Positions 1 through 9,571 of a DNA stretch of 42,451 bases are shown here, in pieces. A model generated the notes under the pieces. It did no database searches. It saw only the letters and a list, made by a program, of their open reading frames with translations, and was not told the origin of the DNA. Each line of letters begins with the position of its first letter. Position 1 is the stretch's first letter. The translations under genes were made by a program, and so were the position numbers. The DNA is from Synergistaceae bacterium (GTDB taxonomy: Bacteria; Synergistota; Synergistia; Synergistales; Synergistaceae). The DNA lies in the NCBI GenBank assembly GCA_031257775.1, contig JAIROA010000109.1, positions 1 to 42,451 on the forward strand. The letters are read 5' to 3'.

Positions 1-2226
1 TTAGTTGACACCAGCGGACTTACGGACGGCGACAAGTTCGTGATAAACGTCGCGGCGGCGGCGAAGCTGGATAGCGCCGGTTCTTTGATAAGCAATGAGA
101 ATATCTCCATCTACGCTGACCTGTCCCGTTCGGGCGGCTACGGCTGGGACAGCACGTCGCAGTACAGGTTTGAGAACGGCAAAACGCCGGACGGCGACTA
201 CGAGGGCTTCATAATAGATAACCTTACCGGCGCGGAGAAGTCCGGCAAACTTACTCTAACAATGCTAAACACTGGGCAACAGAATCCCGCAAGCGGCGTC
301 GGAGATGCCAGGGACGCGCATCCCGGCTCGGACGTTTTTTGGATAAATGCGGAAGTCAACAACCAGGGCAGCCTTATCCCAGGCGCGAGCGGGCTGGTCA
401 CCAGCGTGTACATCAAGGATCTGGAGAAGAACGCCACGAAGGACGTAATCGACTACATCCCGGAGATAAAGTACGCTGAGGTAAAAGGCGTATATGACCA
501 AAGCACCACCGCTGGCGGCGACCACAACAACTACAACGCCTCCGTGATTTTCGACTTCCTCGGGTTCGTGGACGATGACGACGACCCGTCCACCCCGGAC
601 AAACTCCGCTTCCGCATCCAGGCGCACGTCATGGACATAGACGGGAACTACGCCTATATCGAGGACGAGGAGAAGGATCTCGTAATGGGCCAGAACGCCG
701 ACACCGCCAATAATATTCAGTTCGTAATATTCAGCGCCACGAACAGCCCTGATAATCCTTGGCGAGGTACTATAAACTTTGATGGCCTCTACTTCGACAG
801 CTTTGAGCTGGGCGATACATGGGAGGCCGGCGACAGGTTCACGCTTTCGCTCATGGCGAGCGGCGCGGCTGGAAACAAAGGCAAAGATGCAGACGGCATA
901 GACACGTCGATGGACGAGGTCACGTTCATCTCAGATCTGCGGGGCACGGCGCTGCCGCACTCGTTCCGGTTCAACGACGGGGCGCTTGACGGCAAGGAGA
1001 CGGATTTCCACATATACCAGCTCGCGAACAACACGTACATTGACGAGGACAGCGAGCACTTCGCCGACGACCAGGTGATGGACGCCACTGTGTCCCTGGG
1101 TATCGGGACGTTGGACACGGCGCCGGACGCCGTCACGTTCACCAGCGCGTTCATGCGCGGCATAGACGCCGGGGTCGCGCACTATTACAGCAGGCCGGAG
1201 GACATAAAGCAGTTCTGGAACGCGAACGGGGTATTCCTGCTGGAAAACCATCCGGAATCGCTGACGGTGAAGCTGGGCGACAGGGAGACGACGGTGTACA
1301 TCGACCGGAATGTCGAGATAGGCAAGCTCGCGCGCCGCATGTCCGAGCAGATATGGCTGAACCTGATAGAGTGGCAGGGCGATATCACGGACGAATCCAT
1401 AGACAAGGATGACATAGACGACAGGGACAAGGACGAGATCGTCCAGTTCGTCAACTCCGTTCCCGGAGAAAGCTCGAACGAGGCCGTCTTCGGGACGCTC
1501 GTGGCCCACTCCGTCATACCGGGCGCGAACTACAGGCTCGAGTTCTTCGGCAGCGAGGAGCTCATGAAGGCGCTGGCCTTCCGGGAGATAGCGGCCGCGC
1601 GCGACACGATATTCGAGATGACGGTATATGACGCGCACAGCGGCAGACAGGTCTCCGGCCCGAGGAAGGTGATCGCCGGACAGGACATAAACGACGTGGT
1701 GGCGCCGGGCATAAGCCTGGCGGCGGACGCGGCGATCGGGATCAGCGAGGTGCATTACGCGGACGCGTCCGGAGTGTTCGCGACAAACCTGGCGGCGGGC
1801 GTCACGTTCGACCGGTACATACACTTGGCGGACAACGCGCTGGTCTTGCAGATAGGGGCGAACCAGGGCGAGGATACGGTGCTGGTGCTTGGCGACATGA
1901 CTGCCAAGGCACTCGGGGTTCACAACCTCGAGGTCCGGCAGCGCCAGAGCGCCGCGCGTTCGGTGACGCGCATAGACGACGCGATAAGGAAGGTCTCGAC
2001 GCAACGCGCCATAATCGGCGCACAGGTCAACCGCCTGGAACATGCCATAAACGCCGTCACGGTGGCATCCACGAACCTGTCCGACTCACGATCCAAGATC
2101 AGGGACGTGGACTACGCGAACGAGATGCTGAACTACGCGAAGCTGAACATCCTCCAGAGGGCGGGCTTCTTCATGCAGGCGCAGGCAAACCAGGCGAACA
2201 ACAGCGTCCTTACACTGCTGCGCTAA
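1..2226 (+). CDS. Flagellin, 5'-truncated by the window edge; very large with a conserved C-terminal D0/D1 domain
   Basis: Open in frame from base 1 (LVDTSGLTDGDKFVINVAAA...). The C-terminus ...QRAIIGAQVNRLEHAINAVTVASTNLSDSRSKIRDVDYANEMLNYAKLNILQRAGFFMQAQANQANNSVLTLLR is the classic flagellin C-terminal domain. Confidence 0.9.
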   Translation, partial: LVDTSGLTDGDKFVINVAAAAKLDSAGSLISNENISIYADLSRSGGYGWDSTSQYRFENGKTPDGDYEGFIIDNLTGAEKSGKLTLTMLNTGQQNPASGVGDARDAHPGSDVFWINAEVNNQGSLIPGASGLVTSVYIKDLEKNATKDVIDYIPEIKYAEVKGVYDQSTTAGGDHNNYNASVIFDFLGFVDDDDDPSTPDKLRFRIQAHVMDIDGNYAYIEDEEKDLVMGQNADTANNIQFVIFSATNSPDNPWRGTINFDGLYFDSFELGDTWEAGDRFTLSLMASGAAGNKGKDADGIDTSMDEVTFISDLRGTALPHSFRFNDGALDGKETDFHIYQLANNTYIDEDSEHFADDQVMDATVSLGIGTLDTAPDAVTFTSAFMRGIDAGVAHYYSRPEDIKQFWNANGVFLLENHPESLTVKLGDRETTVYIDRNVEIGKLARRMSEQIWLNLIEWQGDITDESIDKDDIDDRDKDEIVQFVNSVPGESSNEAVFGTLVAHSVIPGANYRLEFFGSEELMKALAFREIAAARDTIFEMTVYDAHSGRQVSGPRKVIAGQDINDVVAPGISLAADAAIGISEVHYADASGVFATNLAAGVTFDRYIHLADNALVLQIGANQGEDTVLVLGDMTAKALGVHNLEVRQRQSAARSVTRIDDAIRKVSTQRAIIGAQVNRLEHAINAVTVASTNLSDSRSKIRDVDYANEMLNYAKLNILQRAGFFMQAQANQANNSVLTLLR

Positions 2227-2273
2227 GGAATCGACAAAGTAATGCTGTCGCCCTGGCTTTTTCGTCGGAGGGC

Positions 2274-2302
2274 TTGACATATTAGGCTTCCGGTAATATA
2301 AG
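2274..2302 (+). promoter_or_regulatory. Sigma70-type promoter upstream of thrC (TTGACA - 17 nt - TATAAG)
   Basis: Exact -35 TTGACA at 2274-2279, 17-nt spacer, TATAAG at 2297-2302, 62 nt upstream of the thrC ATG. Confidence 0.65.
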
Positions 2303-2364
2303 ATAATGATTTGGTTATTAGGTTTTCGGTAATTTGGCGGAACACGCTCCGCCAGGGAGGAATT

Positions 2365-3405
2365 ATGATGGGCGTTTTAAAACGATATGGAACAAAACTT
2401 CCGATAACCGGCAAGACCCCTTCGGTGAATTTAGAGGAGGGCAGTACGCCGCTCGTGCGTCTCGACCGGATCGGAGAGACGCTTGGGGTTGAGCTATGGG
2501 CGAAACTGGAGGGCTGCAATCCATCAGGATCGTTCAAGGACAGGGGAATGGTCCTTGCCGTGGCAAAGGCCCTTGAAGACGGGGCTAAGGCTCTGGTATG
2601 CGCTTCTACCGGCAACACGTCGGCATCAGCCGCGGCATACGCGGCACATGTCGGCTTGCCTTGCTATGTCCTCCTGCCATCCGGAAAGGTCGCGCTTGGC
2701 AAGCTCGCGCAGGCGCTCATATATGGGGCAAAGGTAATAGCGATAGACGGAAACTTCGACAAGGCGCTTGAAATGGCCCGCGAGGCGGCGGAAGAGCGCT
2801 CGTTTGCCATGGTGAACTCCGTAAACCCGTACAGGCTCATAGCACAGAAAACCGGCGCGTGGGAGATATGCGAGTCGCTCGGGCGCGCGCCCGACATACA
2901 CGCCATACCGGTGGGGAACGCGTGCAATATCAGCGCGTACTGGGCCGGTTACAAGGAATTCAAGGAATGGGGGCAAATCCCGTCTCTTCCGAAGATGATG
3001 GGCTTCCAGGCCGAAGGGGCGGCGCCTCTCGTGACGAACGAGCCGTGCCCGAACCCGGAGACGATAGCGACGGCCATCCGCATTGGCAACCCGGTAAGCG
3101 CCGAGCTTGCCCGCAAGGCCGTCCGCGAATCAGGCGGGCAGTTCAATTCCGTCACGGACGATGAGATTTTAAAAGCCCAGCTCATGCTGGCAAAAGACGG
3201 CGGGATTTTTGCGGAACCGGCATCCTGCGCCACTCTCGCGGGCCTCATAAAGCTCAAGGCAGCAGGCAAACTGCCGGAAGGGGCGACTGCTGTCATGATA
3301 CTGACGGGCAATGGACTCAAAGATCCCGACACGGCCCTCTCCCAGGCCGGACGCCCTATTAAGATCGGAAGCACCCTAAAAGAGCTGCTAGAGGCGCTGG
3401 TTTGA
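2365..3405 (+). CDS. thrC: Threonine synthase
   Basis: PLP fold type II signature (GCNPSGSFKDRGM; ASTGNTSASAAAYAA). SD AGGGAGG just before ATG 2365. Adjacent to thrB. Confidence 0.93.
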   Translation: MMGVLKRYGTKLPITGKTPSVNLEEGSTPLVRLDRIGETLGVELWAKLEGCNPSGSFKDRGMVLAVAKALEDGAKALVCASTGNTSASAAAYAAHVGLPCYVLLPSGKVALGKLAQALIYGAKVIAIDGNFDKALEMAREAAEERSFAMVNSVNPYRLIAQKTGAWEICESLGRAPDIHAIPVGNACNISAYWAGYKEFKEWGQIPSLPKMMGFQAEGAAPLVTNEPCPNPETIATAIRIGNPVSAELARKAVRESGGQFNSVTDDEILKAQLMLAKDGGIFAEPASCATLAGLIKLKAAGKLPEGATAVMILTGNGLKDPDTALSQAGRPIKIGSTLKELLEALV

Positions 3406-4355
3406 TGCCGGAACCGATACTCCGCGTCAGGACGCCAGCCACTAGCGCAAACCTGGGCGCCGGTTTCGACACAATCGGAATGGCGCTGTCGCTTTACAAC
3501 ATATTTTCCGTGACGGAGAGGCTTTCTATCGGCGAATTTCATATCGACACCGTCGGGGAAGGCGCAATCGAGCTATCCGATATAGAGTCGAATATGATCG
3601 TCAAGAGCTACCTGGCTGCTTGCAGCCTCTGGGACATCAAAGGCACGGGGTTCGGCCTTGTTTCGAATAACGCCATCCCCTTGAACAGAGGGCTTGGCAG
3701 CTCTGCCTCAGCTGTGGTCGCCGGGGTTTTGATAGCGGACGCTTTAAACGGAGTCAACGCTTCGGAAGAAGAGCTTCTCCGCCTCATGACAAAATTAGAG
3801 GGACACCCTGACAACGTCGCCCCCTGCTATCTGGGCGGCATGACCGTCAGCTGCTGGGACAACGACAACCTTCGCTACGTCCGCCTTCCGTCCCTGCCAA
3901 GCGATATGTACGTCGTCGTGGCTGTGCCGGACATCAAGGTGCGGACGAGCGACGCCCGCGAAGCGCTCCCTGAAAAAGTCGAGTTCACGGACGCTATTTT
4001 CAACGTTGGACGGGCCGCGCTTCTTGCCGCCTCGTGGGCAACGGGTGAGTGGGATCTGCTTTCCTGGGGGATGGACGACAGGCTGCACCAGCAGTACAGG
4101 GCCAAACTTTTCCCCGGAGGCGATGTGATAATGGATAGAGTCCGCGCCATACCGGGATGTATCGGCGTGGCGATAAGCGGATCAGGGCCAAGCGTCCTCG
4201 CGCTTGTCCGGGGAAAACCGCGCAAGACCGCCGAGACCATGTGCCGCACGTTTTCTGAGTACGGAGTCGAGTCGCTTTTCTTCGTCCTCGAGTGCGACAA
4301 AGGCGGCGCGAAGGTCGAAAAAACGATGATGCGCCCTAGAAAGGCCGGCTCATGA
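3405..4355 (+). CDS. thrB: Homoserine kinase (GHMP family)
   Basis: GHMP motif LNRGLGSSASAVVAG; EGHPDNVAPCYLGG. Start codon overlaps the thrC stop (TGATG). Confidence 0.92.
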   Translation: MPEPILRVRTPATSANLGAGFDTIGMALSLYNIFSVTERLSIGEFHIDTVGEGAIELSDIESNMIVKSYLAACSLWDIKGTGFGLVSNNAIPLNRGLGSSASAVVAGVLIADALNGVNASEEELLRLMTKLEGHPDNVAPCYLGGMTVSCWDNDNLRYVRLPSLPSDMYVVVAVPDIKVRTSDAREALPEKVEFTDAIFNVGRAALLAASWATGEWDLLSWGMDDRLHQQYRAKLFPGGDVIMDRVRAIPGCIGVAISGSGPSVLALVRGKPRKTAETMCRTFSEYGVESLFFVLECDKGGAKVEKTMMRPRKAGS

Positions 4356-5611
4356 CGTTGAGCAAAGCGGAACGCGTAAACAAACAGGACGATAAAAAGA
4401 TCGCTGTCCTCAAATTCGGCGGAAGTTCGGTCGCGGACTCCCAGAGGATGAGAAAAGTAGCGGCCATCATAATCGGATATCAGAAGAAGGGCTATCTGCT
4501 CGCGGTAATCGTATCCGCAATGGGAAACACGACAAATGACCTGCTGGCCCTTGCGCAGGACGTATCCGACGAGTCCGGCGGCAGGGAGATAGATCAGCTC
4601 CTTGCGACGGGAGAACAGCAGAGCGTGGCCCTTCTAGCGCTCGCATTAAACCGCGAGGGCATCCCAGCCCAGTCCTTCACCGCCTCCCAGGCCGGATTCT
4701 ACGCGAACGGATTCCCGACGGAGGGCAGGATTTACCGCGTCGACCCCAAAGGAGTAATAAAAGCGATGGAAGAGGGCAAGGTAGCGGTCGTCGCGGGCTT
4801 TCAGGCCATTACAGACTCCGGAGACGTCATAACGCTGGGCCGCGGAGGATCCGACCTCTCGGCGGTAGCGCTGGCAGCGGCAATTGGCGGGGAGTGTCAC
4901 TTATTGAAAGATGTCGCCGGCGTAATGTCCGCGGATCCCAAAGTAGTGAAAGCACCCATAAAACTTAAACATTTCACGTACCAGGAGTGTATGGAACTTT
5001 CTTCTTTAGGTGCTAAAATGTTGCAGGCACGAAGCGTCGAGGTGGCGTCAAGATACGAGGTTCCGCTTTATGTGGCATCGAGCTTCGTGGATGAGGAGGG
5101 AACCTGGATAGTGAAGAGCAACCCGGTAAGCGAAGGCCTTGCCATAAAGGGCGTTGTGCATGATCTGAAGGTGGCTAAAGTAGTGATGATGGGAGTGCCG
5201 GATGTTCCCGGAGTGGCGGGGCGTCTTTTTTCCAGCCTGGCCGATAAAGGCATAGGGGCTGAGATGATTCTGCAGAACAACATGAGAGGCGGCTTAAACG
5301 ACATAGGCTTCCTCGTGAAAAAAGAATTCCTGGACGGGGCGATAGACGTATGCCGCGATTTCAGCCGCGACATAGGCGCTCAGGGCGTGTCTTTCAATAC
5401 GGAAATTGCCCGCGTTTCCATTGTCGGCGCCGGCATAGCGAACCATCCGGACATACCATCCCGGATGTTCACCGTTCTCGCGGAAGAAGGGATCAACATA
5501 GACATGATCGCGTCCACCGCACTTACCGTGACCTGCATCGTAGCGTCTCCCAGGGCGGAAGACGCGGTGCGCGCGCTTCACGAACATTTTATTGAAGAGG
5601 GGGCGGTTTAA
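4352..5611 (+). CDS. lysC: Aspartate kinase with C-terminal ACT domains
   Basis: KFGGSSVADSQRM; TLGRGGSDLSAVALAAA; C-terminal ACT-like repeats (VPGVAGRLFSSLADKGI..., RMFTVLAEEGINIDMIASTALTV). ATGA overlap with thrB. Confidence 0.95.
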   Translation: MTLSKAERVNKQDDKKIAVLKFGGSSVADSQRMRKVAAIIIGYQKKGYLLAVIVSAMGNTTNDLLALAQDVSDESGGREIDQLLATGEQQSVALLALALNREGIPAQSFTASQAGFYANGFPTEGRIYRVDPKGVIKAMEEGKVAVVAGFQAITDSGDVITLGRGGSDLSAVALAAAIGGECHLLKDVAGVMSADPKVVKAPIKLKHFTYQECMELSSLGAKMLQARSVEVASRYEVPLYVASSFVDEEGTWIVKSNPVSEGLAIKGVVHDLKVAKVVMMGVPDVPGVAGRLFSSLADKGIGAEMILQNNMRGGLNDIGFLVKKEFLDGAIDVCRDFSRDIGAQGVSFNTEIARVSIVGAGIANHPDIPSRMFTVLAEEGINIDMIASTALTVTCIVASPRAEDAVRALHEHFIEEGAV

Positions 5612-6628
5612 ATGCCCAATAAGGAAATGACACCTAAAAAAGTAGCGGTGCTTGGCGCGACCGGACTCGTCGGACGCGAGATTTTAAAGGTTCTCGAACA
5701 GCGGGATTTCCCCATCGCCGAGATACTGATGCTGGCCTCGGAGCGGTCAGCCGGCAAAACGCTTGAGTTTGGCGGCAAACAGCACACCGTTACCGCGGTC
5801 AACGACTGCTCTTTCAAGGGCGTTGAGATAGCGCTTTTCTCAGCAGGGACCTCCACATCGAGAAGATGGGCGCCCGTGGCGGTCGCGGCTGGCGCGGTGG
5901 TCATCGACAACAGCTCGGCCTGGCGCATGGATCCCTCCGTGCCGCTCGTCGTGCCGGAGGTTAACCCACAGGATATAAATCTGAACAAAGGGATAATAGC
6001 CAATCCGAACTGCTCGACCATCCAGGCCGTCGTAGCCCTCTATCCGCTGCACAAAAAAGCGGGGCTGAATTACGTCGCTTTTTCGACATACCAGTCCGTC
6101 TCGGGAACAGGACACGAAGCGCTGACGACGCTTGAAAACGGAAGCCGCGAGCTTTTAGGCGGCAATGAGCCGTCTCCGTCCTTAGTCTACCCTCATCCAA
6201 TCGCGTTCGATCTCCTTCCTCACATAGGGCCGTTCGACGATGACGGCTTTTCTGAGGAGGAGTGGAAGATGATACGCGAATCGCGGAAAATCATGCACAT
6301 CCCGGAACTGCGGGTGAGCTGCACGACCGTGAGAGTGCCGATCTTCCGCAGCCACGGCGAGGCCATCGTCGCAAGGTTCGATAAGCCTATCGCGCCGGAG
6401 GAGGCCAGGAAAATTCTGGAAGCCTCGCCTGGGATAGAGGTGCAGGACACCCCGGGAAGCTCGATCTATCCGAGGCCTCGCTACGCCGAGGGCATGGATC
6501 CTGTCTACGTCGGCAGGATCCGCAAAGACACTGGCTTAGACGACGCTCTGTCCATGTGGGTGGTATCGGATAACCTCCGCAAAGGGGCCGCGCTAAACGC
6601 TGTTCAGATAGCCGAGCTGTTGCTGTAA
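5612..6628 (+). CDS. asd: Aspartate-semialdehyde dehydrogenase
   Basis: VAVLGATGLVGREILKVLEQRDFP; active-site Cys context NPNCSTIQAVVAL. Confidence 0.95.
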   Translation: MPNKEMTPKKVAVLGATGLVGREILKVLEQRDFPIAEILMLASERSAGKTLEFGGKQHTVTAVNDCSFKGVEIALFSAGTSTSRRWAPVAVAAGAVVIDNSSAWRMDPSVPLVVPEVNPQDINLNKGIIANPNCSTIQAVVALYPLHKKAGLNYVAFSTYQSVSGTGHEALTTLENGSRELLGGNEPSPSLVYPHPIAFDLLPHIGPFDDDGFSEEEWKMIRESRKIMHIPELRVSCTTVRVPIFRSHGEAIVARFDKPIAPEEARKILEASPGIEVQDTPGSSIYPRPRYAEGMDPVYVGRIRKDTGLDDALSMWVVSDNLRKGAALNAVQIAELLL

Positions 6629-6684
6629 AAAAATAAGACGCCGCTTGCCATAATGCCGCTCGGCAAGAAGCAATAGCCGGCGCG
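6627..6684 (-). terminator. Probable intrinsic terminator for the arn operon
   Basis: Minus strand: hairpin cttgcc(gagcggcattat)ggcaag nested in cgccg..cggcg, followed by a T-rich tract (cttattttttt), between convergent asd and arnD. Confidence 0.5.
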
Positions 6685-7626
6685 TCAATATACAGGCCCG
6701 TGTCCGGCTTTTCGCCGGGCAGTGGCTTGCTGTGTCTGCCCGAAAACATTTAGTTTCTGGATCGCGAGCGTTCCGGCCCTTCCGGGCAAAGTCCCTCTGA
6801 CTATCTCGGAGCGCCCGAACGCGGCGCGGTCCGCTATTTCATTGAGCGTGACGAATTTAGCCCCTCCAGACGCGGCGATGGCAAGGAATTTCTCAAACAC
6901 GCTGAGTTTTGACATGCCCTCCATCTCCGCGTGGACGGTAAGCACGTTCCACTCCTCCGACAGCCTGTCCGCCCACATGCCCGGCAGCGTCCCGTCATCA
7001 ACTCCAGGAAGCCCCCATATCTCATCCATCGTGGGAAGCGTCGTCGGTATCTGCGGCGTCGAGAAGCTCGCGCCATCGCAAATCGGCAAAAAAGGAGAAC
7101 GGCCCCGGACGTCGCTGGCATATTTCAGGCCCAGCCCATCGATTGCGCCCAGGCTAGCGACGGAAACCTGCCAGCCCGGCGCGGCGTAGCTTTGCGGCGT
7201 TTTGCCGGAGATCTTAAGAAAAAGCTCCGCGGCCCTGTCGAAAAGCGCCCGGAACTCGCCTCGTGACATTCCGGAGAGCTTATCCTGAACCAGAACATGA
7301 TCCCACGCATGTACGCCGCAGTCGTGCCCGTCTTTAACGGCCCGCTCGAATATGCCAGGCTCAGAAGGCACGATCAGCGGCGCATGCAGGAGCGTTCCGT
7401 AAAAGAGCGTTTTGAAGCCATAGGTGGACGGCGCTTTGGTGCGCATCATCTTCGCGATAAAACCCCTGCGGAAAACGCGCCTGATCGCCTTGCCCGAATT
7501 GTCGGGGCCGTAGGAGAAAAAAAACGATACCTTTATCCCGCGCCTGGAAAAAAGATCAAGCAGACGCGGCACGCCCTCGCGGTAGCCCCTCAGCGTGTCG
7601 ACGTCAGCCTTTATGGCGACGTTCAC
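6685..7626 (-). CDS. arnD: Polysaccharide deacetylase, ArnD-like 4-deoxy-4-formamido-L-arabinose-phosphoundecaprenol deformylase
   Basis: VNVAIKADVDTLRGYREGVPRLLDLFSRRGIKVSFFFSYGPDNSGKAIRR; NodB-type fold; GTG start overlaps the upstream stop (TAGTG). Sits in an arn cluster. Confidence 0.85.
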   Translation of the reverse strand: MNVAIKADVDTLRGYREGVPRLLDLFSRRGIKVSFFFSYGPDNSGKAIRRVFRRGFIAKMMRTKAPSTYGFKTLFYGTLLHAPLIVPSEPGIFERAVKDGHDCGVHAWDHVLVQDKLSGMSRGEFRALFDRAAELFLKISGKTPQSYAAPGWQVSVASLGAIDGLGLKYASDVRGRSPFLPICDGASFSTPQIPTTLPTMDEIWGLPGVDDGTLPGMWADRLSEEWNVLTVHAEMEGMSKLSVFEKFLAIAASGGAKFVTLNEIADRAAFGRSEIVRGTLPGRAGTLAIQKLNVFGQTQQATARRKAGHGPVY

Positions 7627-8651
7627 TAATGGATGTCCCCCTTCTCGTACCACTCGAGCGTCATGCGAAGCATGTCCCTGAACGGCGTCTTGGGACGCCA
7701 GCCAAGAAGCCTCCCTATCTTCTCTATCGACGGGACGCGGTTTGACATGTCGTCATAAGTTTCGCCGTAATGCAGGGCCGCGTCTACGTCCAATAATTTC
7801 GCGCTCTTGGCTTTTTCGGAGAATACGGGGATTTTCCCCATCTCCTCAATAAGCATGACGGCAAACTCCCTCATGGAACAGTTGTTCTCTGGATTCCCTA
7901 TGTTGAATATTTCCCCGTCCGCTTTGCCGCCCTCGTTTCGGATGACTGCCATCAGCCCTTCGATGGCGTCGCCGATCCAAGTGAAGCTGCGGCGCTGCTC
8001 CCCGCCTCCGACTAAGCTCGCCTCGCCCAGGAACAGAATGTCGTATATCATCTGAGTCACGGCGCGGGCCGTGCGCTCCTTGGCGTCTTTGAACGTGTCG
8101 AGCCTCGGCCCGGTCCAGTTAAACGGCCGGAATATCGAAAAGTTCAGCCCATGCTCCTGCCTGTAGGCAAAGATCATCCGATCCATCATCTGCTTGCTGC
8201 AGCTGTATATCCAGCGCATCTTAGATATGGGCCCCGTTATTAGCGGGCTCTCGTCCTCCTTAAGCTCCTCGTCGCCGCTCAGGCCATAGACCTCCGACGT
8301 GGACGGGAAAATCAGCCTCTTGTCATAGAGCGAGCACAGCCTCACTATCCTTAAATTCTGCTCGAAATCCAGCTCATAAGTCCAGATGGGCTTTTTTAGG
8401 TAATAGGCCGGTTTCGCCACGCCAGCAAGCGGCAGCACGACGTCGCACTGCTCTATCTGCCCCTCGATCTGCCTTCCTTCCTTAAAAACATCCCCTTTGC
8501 GAAAGAAGACGAAACGTTCCTGTTTCATGAGTTCCGTAATATTGCCGGAAGCCAGATCGAAACCGGACACTTCCCAATCCGTCTCCCGAAGGATGGCTTC
8601 GGCCAGATGGCTTCCGATGAAACCGTTTATGCCGGTGATGAATACCCTCAT
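7626..8651 (-). CDS. arnA: UDP-glucuronate decarboxylase / ArnA C-terminal-type NAD-dependent epimerase as a separate protein
   Basis: VFITGINGFIGSHLAEAIL Rossmann motif; PSTSEVYG; SKQMMDRMIFAY. Cluster context. Confidence 0.82.
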   Translation of the reverse strand: MRVFITGINGFIGSHLAEAILRETDWEVSGFDLASGNITELMKQERFVFFRKGDVFKEGRQIEGQIEQCDVVLPLAGVAKPAYYLKKPIWTYELDFEQNLRIVRLCSLYDKRLIFPSTSEVYGLSGDEELKEDESPLITGPISKMRWIYSCSKQMMDRMIFAYRQEHGLNFSIFRPFNWTGPRLDTFKDAKERTARAVTQMIYDILFLGEASLVGGGEQRRSFTWIGDAIEGLMAVIRNEGGKADGEIFNIGNPENNCSMREFAVMLIEEMGKIPVFSEKAKSAKLLDVDAALHYGETYDDMSNRVPSIEKIGRLLGWRPKTPFRDMLRMTLEWYEKGDIH

Positions 8652-9571
8652 CTTGCAATCTCCCCTTTTTCCCTCGTCTCATCCTCGCCGTCGAACTGCC
8701 AGGACAAAAGCTCGACAAGCCCGTCCGCGGCGGCTATAAGAAAAGGATGCCGCGAAACTACCGTGCCAGGCTTTTGCCTGGGCTTCCAGCCTACGCCCTG
8801 CCCGGAGACCCTGGCGCGCCAGATGAAGAGTTTTTTGCCGTCCAGCGCGGCAAACGCGCCCGGAAACGGATGCGTCAGCGCGCGGATTTGATTGTATATC
8901 TGTTCCGCTGATTTGTTCCAGTCGATTATGCCGTCTTCCGGCCTGCGCCGGCCGAACTTCGTTGCCATGGACTCGTCCTGCGGCGTCATGGGCGGGCACC
9001 CGGCCTCGATGGAGGCAAGCGAGCGCGACAGCACCAGGCGCGAAGCAGCGGCGACTTTTTTAAAGACATCCAGAGCCGTGTCCTCGTATGCTATCTGAAC
9101 CGGTGCCTGATCCACGATATCTCCCTTGTCGGCTAACTCCGTCATCACGTGGAGCGTGGCGCCTGTCTGGGCCTCGCCGTTCAGCACAGCCCAGTTGACG
9201 CATGCGCGTCCGCGATACCTCGGAAGCAGCGCCCCGTGAATGTTATAGGCGCCCAGGCGCGGAATGGCAAGCGCCTCGCCCGGTATCAAAGCCCTGTAAT
9301 AAATGGAAAGGATGATCTCGATCCCCGTTTCACGGAGGAAGCCAAGCGCGTCAGGGCCGATTTTCGAGTCCGTTCTGGCCGGGACGCCGTTTTCCCTTGC
9401 GAGAGCGGCCACAGGCCTGAACCATATCTCCTCTTTCGGGTCATCCTCATGCGTAAACACCGCCGCCACGTTCGCCCGCGACATAAACAGATCCTCAAGG
9501 CAGACGTACCCGGGCTCGCTGTAGGCAAAAACAGCGATCTTGGGCCTGGGGTCACTCACTGCCGCGCTCAT
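8648..9571 (-). CDS. arnA: Formyltransferase, ArnA N-terminal-type (UDP-L-Ara4N formyltransferase) as a separate protein
   Basis: AYNIHGALLPRYRGRACVNWAVLNGE (formyltransferase HxSLLPxxxG-like motif). ATGA overlap with the decarboxylase gene. Confidence 0.83.
   Translation of the reverse strand: MSAAVSDPRPKIAVFAYSEPGYVCLEDLFMSRANVAAVFTHEDDPKEEIWFRPVAALARENGVPARTDSKIGPDALGFLRETGIEIILSIYYRALIPGEALAIPRLGAYNIHGALLPRYRGRACVNWAVLNGEAQTGATLHVMTELADKGDIVDQAPVQIAYEDTALDVFKKVAAASRLVLSRSLASIEAGCPPMTPQDESMATKFGRRRPEDGIIDWNKSAEQIYNQIRALTHPFPGAFAALDGKKLFIWRARVSGQGVGWKPRQKPGTVVSRHPFLIAAADGLVELLSWQFDGEDETREKGEIAR

Noticed and set aside
931-2043. Long minus-strand ORF (370 aa) antisense to the flagellin gene
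   Set aside because: Arg/Val/Leu-rich low-complexity translation with no recognisable motif, fully antisense to a clear flagellin; an artefact of biased codon usage.
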